This document shows, one piece after another, positions 43,312 to 47,283 of a stretch of 47,283 bases of DNA; position 1 is the stretch's first letter; each line of letters begins with the position of its first letter. The stretch is from Kingella denitrificans ATCC 33394 (GTDB taxonomy: Bacteria > Pseudomonadota > Gammaproteobacteria > Burkholderiales > Neisseriaceae): NCBI RefSeq assembly GCF_000190695.1, contig NZ_GL870929.1, positions 28,043 through 75,325 of the forward strand, read 5' to 3'. Both the position numbers and the translations under genes were made by a program. The notes below the pieces were generated by a model, which saw only the letters and a list, made by a program, of their open reading frames with translations, ran no database searches and was not told where the DNA came from.

Positions 43312-44229
43312 ATGTCCAAGCTCCCCGAATGGTTTGCCCCGCTACTGCCCGTGTTGGCCGGTCGCCAGCCCGTCGCCGATTTCGAACGCTGGCTATATAC
43401 CGAAGCAGCCAAAGCGCTGCTGCCCGAAAACACATACGCCGCCTTGTTCTGGCTGGATTACCGCAAGACGCATCCGCGCGATATCCATGACGCTTTGGCG
43501 GAAGCTGGCGATTGGGCGGGCGGTTGGCACAAACTGCCGAATGTGTATGAATATTTGCGCACGGGCTATTTGAATTGGGCGGACGAAGAACTCTTGCGCG
43601 TATTGCCACTTCCCGATGATGATATTGCCCGATTGCAGGCGTTTGCCGAGTGGGTGAACGGTAGTGCAGATATGCTGGAAGCATTGGGCATGCCTGCGGA
43701 AATTGCCGCCGTGAACGCTTTGTCAGACGGCTATCTGACCGAGTTGTGCCTATATTTTTCCGCACCGCAAAAGTGCAGGCTGCTTGCCGTGCCGCCGCCT
43801 TATCTGGCATTGCACAACGCCGCGTTGTATGAGATTGATGGCGTTCCGCGCGAAGTTTCGTTTGTCAGCGCTGCGTTTTCCTGCGAATCGGGCGATACGC
43901 CGAATGCGCCCGAAATTTACGGCAAGGCGCTCGCCCGATATTTGGCGGAAGGGCTGGCACGGCGCGGCTTTTCTGTGACGAGTTGCCGCGCGGAAGACTG
44001 GGGCTGGCGCGTGGATGTGGACAATGCGGATTTCCCGCTGTGGCTCGGTTGCGCCAATTTGACGGACGGAGAAAACCGCTTCCGCTGTTTCATCGAACCG
44101 CACACCGATTGTGTGCACCGCCTGTGGCTGTTCAAACACGATACCCGCGCCGTAACGGCACGCCTTGCCGCCGCGCTCAACGATATTTTGCAGCAGGACA
44201 ATCGCATCGAATCAGTGGAATGGCAATAA
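43312..44229 (+). CDS. Conserved two-part protein of unknown function
   Basis: I do not recognise a named family for this 305-residue protein. The N-terminal half (about 1-125) is helical, with DFERWLYTEAAKALLPENTY and LFWLDYRK, loosely like small immunity-type proteins. The C-terminal half (about 200-305) has the motif AEDWGWRVDVDNADFPLWLG and ends FRCFIEPHTD...RIESVEW, a pattern I have seen in other uncharacterised bacterial proteins. No signal peptide. I start at ATG 43312 (MSKLPEWF). An internal DUS (43774) joins the two halves and codes for KCRLLAV. Confidence 0.75.
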   Translation: MSKLPEWFAPLLPVLAGRQPVADFERWLYTEAAKALLPENTYAALFWLDYRKTHPRDIHDALAEAGDWAGGWHKLPNVYEYLRTGYLNWADEELLRVLPLPDDDIARLQAFAEWVNGSADMLEALGMPAEIAAVNALSDGYLTELCLYFSAPQKCRLLAVPPPYLALHNAALYEIDGVPREVSFVSAAFSCESGDTPNAPEIYGKALARYLAEGLARRGFSVTSCRAEDWGWRVDVDNADFPLWLGCANLTDGENRFRCFIEPHTDCVHRLWLFKHDTRAVTARLAAALNDILQQDNRIESVEWQ

Positions 44230-44263
44230 CGGCGTGAACATATATTATCGGCTGAATAAAAGT

Positions 44264-44309
44264 TCAGGCTGCTATTTCAGGTAGCCTGACCCCCCAAAAG
44301 CAGCCTGCA
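44264..44309. repeat. Mixed-dialect repeat hairpin before radA
   Basis: TTCAGGCTGCT (a hybrid arm), an exact Eikenella-type DUS complement TTCAGGTAGCCT (44276-44287) and a king3-type DUS (44298-44309) lie side by side. TCAGGCT and AGCCTGA can pair as a 7 bp stem. This is the first Eikenella-type motif in the window. Confidence 0.7.
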
Positions 44310-44335
44310 CCCCACCACATAAAAGGAACCCCCAA

Positions 44336-45715
44336 ATGGCCAAATCCCCCAAAACCCTCTACACCTGCACCGAATGCGGCGGCACCGTGCCCAAGTGGCA
44401 GGGCAAATGCCCGCATTGCGGCGAGTGGAACACCTTGCAGGAAGGCATCGCCGCGCCCGAGCCGAAAAACGCCCGTTTCCAATCGTGGGCGGCGGACACC
44501 ACGCAAGTGCAGGAACTCTCCAAAGTTACCGCCGCCGAAGTGCCGCGCGAACCCACCGGCATGGGCGAGCTCGATCGCGTGCTCGGCGGCGGGCTGGTGG
44601 ACGGCGCGGTGATTTTGTTGGGCGGCGACCCGGGCATCGGCAAGTCCACGCTGCTGCTGCAAACCGTCGCCCTGATGGCGAAAAAACGCAAAGTGCTGTA
44701 TGTGTCGGGCGAGGAATCGGCGCAACAGGTCGCCCTGCGCGCGCAGCGGCTGGGGCTGGATGCGGACGGCGTGCATTTGCTGGCGGAAATCCGTTTGGAA
44801 GCAGTGCAGGCTGCTTTGAAGCAGCACCAGCCCGCCGTGGTGGTTATCGACTCGATTCAAACCATGTATTCCGACCAGATTACCTCCGCGCCCGGCTCCG
44901 TGTCGCAGGTGCGCGAGTGCGCCGCCCAGTTCACCCGCATGGCCAAGCAGATGGGCATCGCCATGATTTTTGTCGGCCACGTCACCAAAGACGGCGCGAT
45001 TGCCGGCCCGCGCGTGCTCGAACACATGGTGGATACCGTGCTGTATTTCGAAGGCGACCAGCATTCCAATTACCGCATGATACGCGCCATCAAAAACCGC
45101 TTCGGCGCGGCCAACGAGCTGGGCGTGTTCGCCATGCTGGAAAACGGCCTCAAAGGCGTGTCCAACCCCTCCGCCATCTTTCTCGCCAGCTACCGCGACG
45201 ACGTGGCCGGTTCGTGCGTGCTGGTCACGCAGGAAGGCAGCCGCCCGCTGCTGGTGGAAATCCAAGCGCTGGTGGACGACGCGCACGGCTTCACGCCCAA
45301 GCGGCTTACCGTCGGCCTCGAACAAAACCGCCTCGCCATGCTCTTGGCAGTGCTCAACCGCCACGCCGGCATTGCCTGCTTCGACCAAGACGTGTTCATC
45401 AACGCGGTGGGCGGCGTGAAAATCAGCGAACCGGCGGCGGATTTGGCGGTGATTCTGGCGATGGTGTCCAGCTTCCGCAACAAGCCGCTGCCCGAAAAAA
45501 TGGTGGCCTTCGGCGAAGTCGGCCTGAGCGGCGAAGTGCGCCCCGTGGCACGCGGGCAGGAGCGGCTGAAAGAAGCGGAAAAACTCGGCTTCAAACGCGC
45601 CATCGTGCCCAAAGCCAACCTGCCGCGCAGCAGAAAAGAATTCCCCGGCCTGGAAATCTTCGGCGTGGAACGGCTGGATGAAGCGGTGCGGCTGTGCAGG
45701 GATTTGGCGGAGTAG
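44336..45715 (+). CDS. radA: DNA repair/recombination protein RadA
   Basis: RadA (Sms) is a DnaB-like helicase that drives branch migration in recombination and natural transformation. The 459-residue protein has an N-terminal zinc finger (Cys11, Cys14, Cys25, Cys28), Walker A GGDPGIGKSTLL, the family-specific KNRFG motif (IKNRFGAANELG) and a C-terminal Lon-protease-like domain (VNAVGG-like INAVGGVKISEPAADL). It contains one in-frame DUS (VQAAL). Long frames on other strands are shadows. Confidence 0.95.
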   Translation: MAKSPKTLYTCTECGGTVPKWQGKCPHCGEWNTLQEGIAAPEPKNARFQSWAADTTQVQELSKVTAAEVPREPTGMGELDRVLGGGLVDGAVILLGGDPGIGKSTLLLQTVALMAKKRKVLYVSGEESAQQVALRAQRLGLDADGVHLLAEIRLEAVQAALKQHQPAVVVIDSIQTMYSDQITSAPGSVSQVRECAAQFTRMAKQMGIAMIFVGHVTKDGAIAGPRVLEHMVDTVLYFEGDQHSNYRMIRAIKNRFGAANELGVFAMLENGLKGVSNPSAIFLASYRDDVAGSCVLVTQEGSRPLLVEIQALVDDAHGFTPKRLTVGLEQNRLAMLLAVLNRHAGIACFDQDVFINAVGGVKISEPAADLAVILAMVSSFRNKPLPEKMVAFGEVGLSGEVRPVARGQERLKEAEKLGFKRAIVPKANLPRSRKEFPGLEIFGVERLDEAVRLCRDLAE

Positions 45716-45729
45716 GGTGCAGGCTGCTT

Positions 45730-45879
45730 TTGGGGGGAGAATTGGCAGAAGCGACAGTATCTGCGACTGCTTATTTTCATTTAAGGCAGGGAAAGCACGA
45801 TTTTCTGAAAATTTTCGACGGCTTGCCGAGAAATCATACTGATATTCCAAGGAAGAAATGTAATGAAGTTACCTTATAA
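45730..45879 (+). pseudogene. Possible 3' remnant of an unknown gene
   Basis: An open frame without its own start runs from the DUS after radA to a stop at 45879, encoding about 49 residues with natural-looking composition (ATVSATAYFHLRQGKHDFLK, then IFDGLPRNHTDIPRKKCNEV). It overlaps the next gene by 17 bases. I recognise no family. It may be the tail of a truncated gene joined to radA by recombination, possibly a toxin tail given the immunity-like position of the next gene; both ideas are inference. Confidence 0.3.
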
Positions 45880-46310
45880 ACCACAAGATATTAGGAATTT
45901 TTTTGCTTACTCGTACGAGTTTATTGATTGTTTTGATTTTATGAGAAATCCTTATGAGGTAATAGAAAATTATATAGAGTATGAAAAATTTATTATAGAA
46001 AGAATAAAAAATATTGGAATATTAGATAATTTTCATTTTGGATTATTCGATACTGATTCCTATGCTATACAGGCAATGTGGATACCACCTTTTGCTATTG
46101 TAGGTATTCTGGAAAATGGATTGATTCAGTTTGAAGATACAGGGAATTCACTTTTCAATCAATGAACAGGGGCAATATGGTTCGGATATTCAAACGGATA
46201 AACGCTGGACGATGGGTCTCGTACTATTTCATGTGAAAAATGTTAAAAGCGGAGAGTCTTTAATATTATCTCCATTTCAATTATCTATTCCTGATTATGG
46301 ACTTGAATGA
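45863..46310 (+). pseudogene. Unknown AT-rich gene broken by a one-base frameshift
   Basis: The intact start gives 100 residues ending at 46165. The next frame continues without a stop from 46125 to 46310. Removing one G from the GGG at 46142-46144 joins them into a 148-residue protein that reads smoothly across the join (QFEDTGIHFSINEQGQYG) and ends SPFQLSIPDYGLE. The product is acidic and aromatic-rich, with no signal peptide; I know no family. The gene is far more AT-rich than its neighbours, suggesting transfer. A small immunity protein is one possibility. AAGGAAG precedes the ATG. Confidence 0.6.
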
Positions 46311-46522
46311 AGCAGGTGTAGTAGCTATAAGTACGGATCAGATCCAATCAAATATCAAGCAAGCGCAGCTCGCATGGGTAGGGTGTATGCGGAATGCTCG
46401 CACGCGGTTTTCGGTTTTCAGGTAACCCATCCCTTTCAGGCTACCTGAAAGCGCAGCTTCCGTGCAGTGAAAACAAATACAGTAAACTTCTGTGCAACTA
46501 AAAACAGCCAGGCGAATTTGCC
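46311..46522. other. Intergenic region with Eikenella-type DUS pair
   Basis: This 212-base gap has no gene. It holds TTTCAGGTAACC (46416-46427, a degenerate arm) facing an exact Eikenella-type DUS AGGCTACCTGAA (46438-46449), which could form a terminator-like hairpin. No king3-type DUS is present. Confidence 0.65.
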
Positions 46523-47191
46523 ATGAACCAATCATCCGTCATTGAAAAGCTACATCGCGTGTACACCGATTTCCTTGCCTGGAAAAGCGCCGAGTTCGGT
46601 AAGCAAGCCGAGCAGGACATTGGTGGCGAATGGGAATGTAACTATGCCGCCATGCCTGAAGTGTGGGCGGCGTGTTTTGATTTTGTGCAGCAAATCCCTG
46701 CACACGAATGGCAGCCCGAACAGGCCCGGCAGCTGCTTTATCTCACTGCACGCGACAACGAAAGCGAATACATCGCCGGAATGCTGCCCGAATCAGCACT
46801 GCTGCGGCTGTGTGAAACCTATCGGCAGAAAGCCGTGTACGATGCGGGCTGGCAGCTGGCCGTACAGCTCCCGCGGCTCTCTAACCAAGCCGTTGCATGG
46901 CAATGGGCGGAATCTTTCTGCAACGACCCCGACGAATACACTTGCCGCCGCGCCCTGATGGTATCTGGCAGCCTGCATGCGCCGCACACCGAACGCTATG
47001 CCGAACACTTTTGGCAGCGCGGCATCTACCGTGACGTTGCCGGCTGGGATGCGGATGAATACCAGAAAATTGCCGTGTTGCAGGCCTTGGCCGCTATGGG
47101 CTCGCCTTTGCTGCCGCAATATTTAAGCCTAGCTAGGCAAGATGGGCGGCGGTATTTAGTGAAGCAGGCGCAGGCCTTGGGCGGTGGATAG
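46523..47191 (+). CDS. Unknown protein, possibly helical-repeat
   Basis: I do not recognise this 222-residue protein. It is rich in Ala, Leu, Trp and Gln, with pairs of predicted helices (EQARQLLYLTARDNESEYIA, DEYQKIAVLQALAAMGSPLL) reminiscent of HEAT-like repeats. It has no signal peptide or membrane segment, so it is probably cytosolic. GC content returns to the chromosomal level, but the flanking repeats are Eikenella- and Simonsiella-type, so the gene may have come from a relative. It has no clear Shine-Dalgarno. Confidence 0.7.
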   Translation: MNQSSVIEKLHRVYTDFLAWKSAEFGKQAEQDIGGEWECNYAAMPEVWAACFDFVQQIPAHEWQPEQARQLLYLTARDNESEYIAGMLPESALLRLCETYRQKAVYDAGWQLAVQLPRLSNQAVAWQWAESFCNDPDEYTCRRALMVSGSLHAPHTERYAEHFWQRGIYRDVAGWDADEYQKIAVLQALAAMGSPLLPQYLSLARQDGRRYLVKQAQALGGG

Positions 47192-47224
47192 GTAGCTTCC
47201 GGCTTCTACAGAAACGTACTGCCA

Positions 47225-47265
47225 TTTTTCAGGCAGCCTCTACCTCATTGCAGGCTACCTGAAAA
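47225..47265. terminator. Hairpin built from two different DUS dialects
   Basis: TTCAGGCAGCCT (47228-47239), the complement of the Simonsiella-type DUS, faces AGGCTACCTGAA (47252-47263), the Eikenella-type DUS. With the flanking T and A runs they make a 14 bp stem with one mismatched position. It follows the last gene by 34 bases. Confidence 0.75.
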
Positions 47266-47283
47266 CCATCAAACAGATTGAGA

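Larger units (their letters stand above)
122..45729. repeat. Dispersed DNA uptake sequence family (AAGCAGCCTGCA)
   Basis: By eye I count about 65 exact copies of AAGCAGCCTGCA or its complement. Examples start at 122, 1335, 1548, 3779, 4631, 8698, 9019, 9534, 10712, 15689, 17331, 21491, 22442, 22478, 36125, 37918, 41007, 43774, 44805 and 45718. Roughly 20 inverted pairs sit between genes. Others lie inside genes and read as VQAA, KQPA, SSLH, AACT or AGCF depending on frame. This matches the AA-king3 DUS dialect as I recall it. No copy was seen between 27668 and 32782, nor after 45729. Confidence 0.9.

Noticed and set aside
44264..45850. 528-codon minus-strand and 435-codon plus-strand frames over radA
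   Set aside because: Both overlap radA, which has all of its family motifs in the chosen frame.
46142..46144. Phase-variable tract in the AT-rich gene
   Set aside because: Three G are too few for usual slipped-strand phase variation; a plain indel or read error is more likely.

Overview
The window looks like chromosomal DNA of a Kingella-type member of the Neisseriaceae. Three things say so. (1) About 65 exact copies (counted by eye) of the 12-mer AAGCAGCCTGCA or its complement are present; from memory this matches the AA-king3 DNA uptake sequence (DUS) dialect described for Kingella oralis. (2) Five small Correia-like elements with TATAGTGGATTAA-type termini are present. (3) The gene order is typical of the family: mtrR divergent from mtrCDE, tonB-exbB-exbD, and dnaB followed by the five minor-pilin genes. 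No species can be named from the sequence alone.

Layout. 1-3075: a Correia-like element, then a compact minus-strand cluster smpB-folK-pgeF-yraN-gmhA. 3076-13491: a plus-strand housekeeping run with ppiD, a small secreted protein, panC, the ybaB-purE pair, hemH, truC with an esterase, fabD-fabG, and cysE-gcvH with an SGNH hydrolase. 13724-16252: ackA and an orphan MOP-type flippase on the minus strand; then tal on the plus strand. 17723-24510: the MtrCDE multidrug efflux operon with its divergent TetR-type regulator. 24706-26840: the TonB-ExbB-ExbD energy transducer behind a candidate Fur box. 27064-32722: ppa, dnaB and the type IV minor-pilin operon, which is low in DUS and more AT-rich. 32854-45715: fadD, aroC, purL (minus), tkt, a pseI-like nonulosonate synthase, an unknown protein and radA.

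The last 1.6 kb (45730-47283) is different. King3-type DUS stop, an AT-rich gene with a one-base frameshift appears, and the uptake-like repeats switch to the Eikenella-type (AGGCTACCTGAA) and Simonsiella-type (AGGCTGCCTGAA) dialects. I read this as an imported or hypervariable segment, and it is the most interesting part of the window.

Functional themes are natural transformation (DUS plus type IV pilus), envelope transport (Mtr, Ton, flippase) and central metabolism. Inverted DUS pairs close many transcription units and are probably intrinsic terminators. I saw no tRNA, rRNA, CRISPR array, complete insertion sequence, prophage or clear anti-phage system. No gene-free stretch exceeds 300 bases. 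Most of the window is ordinary core genome.
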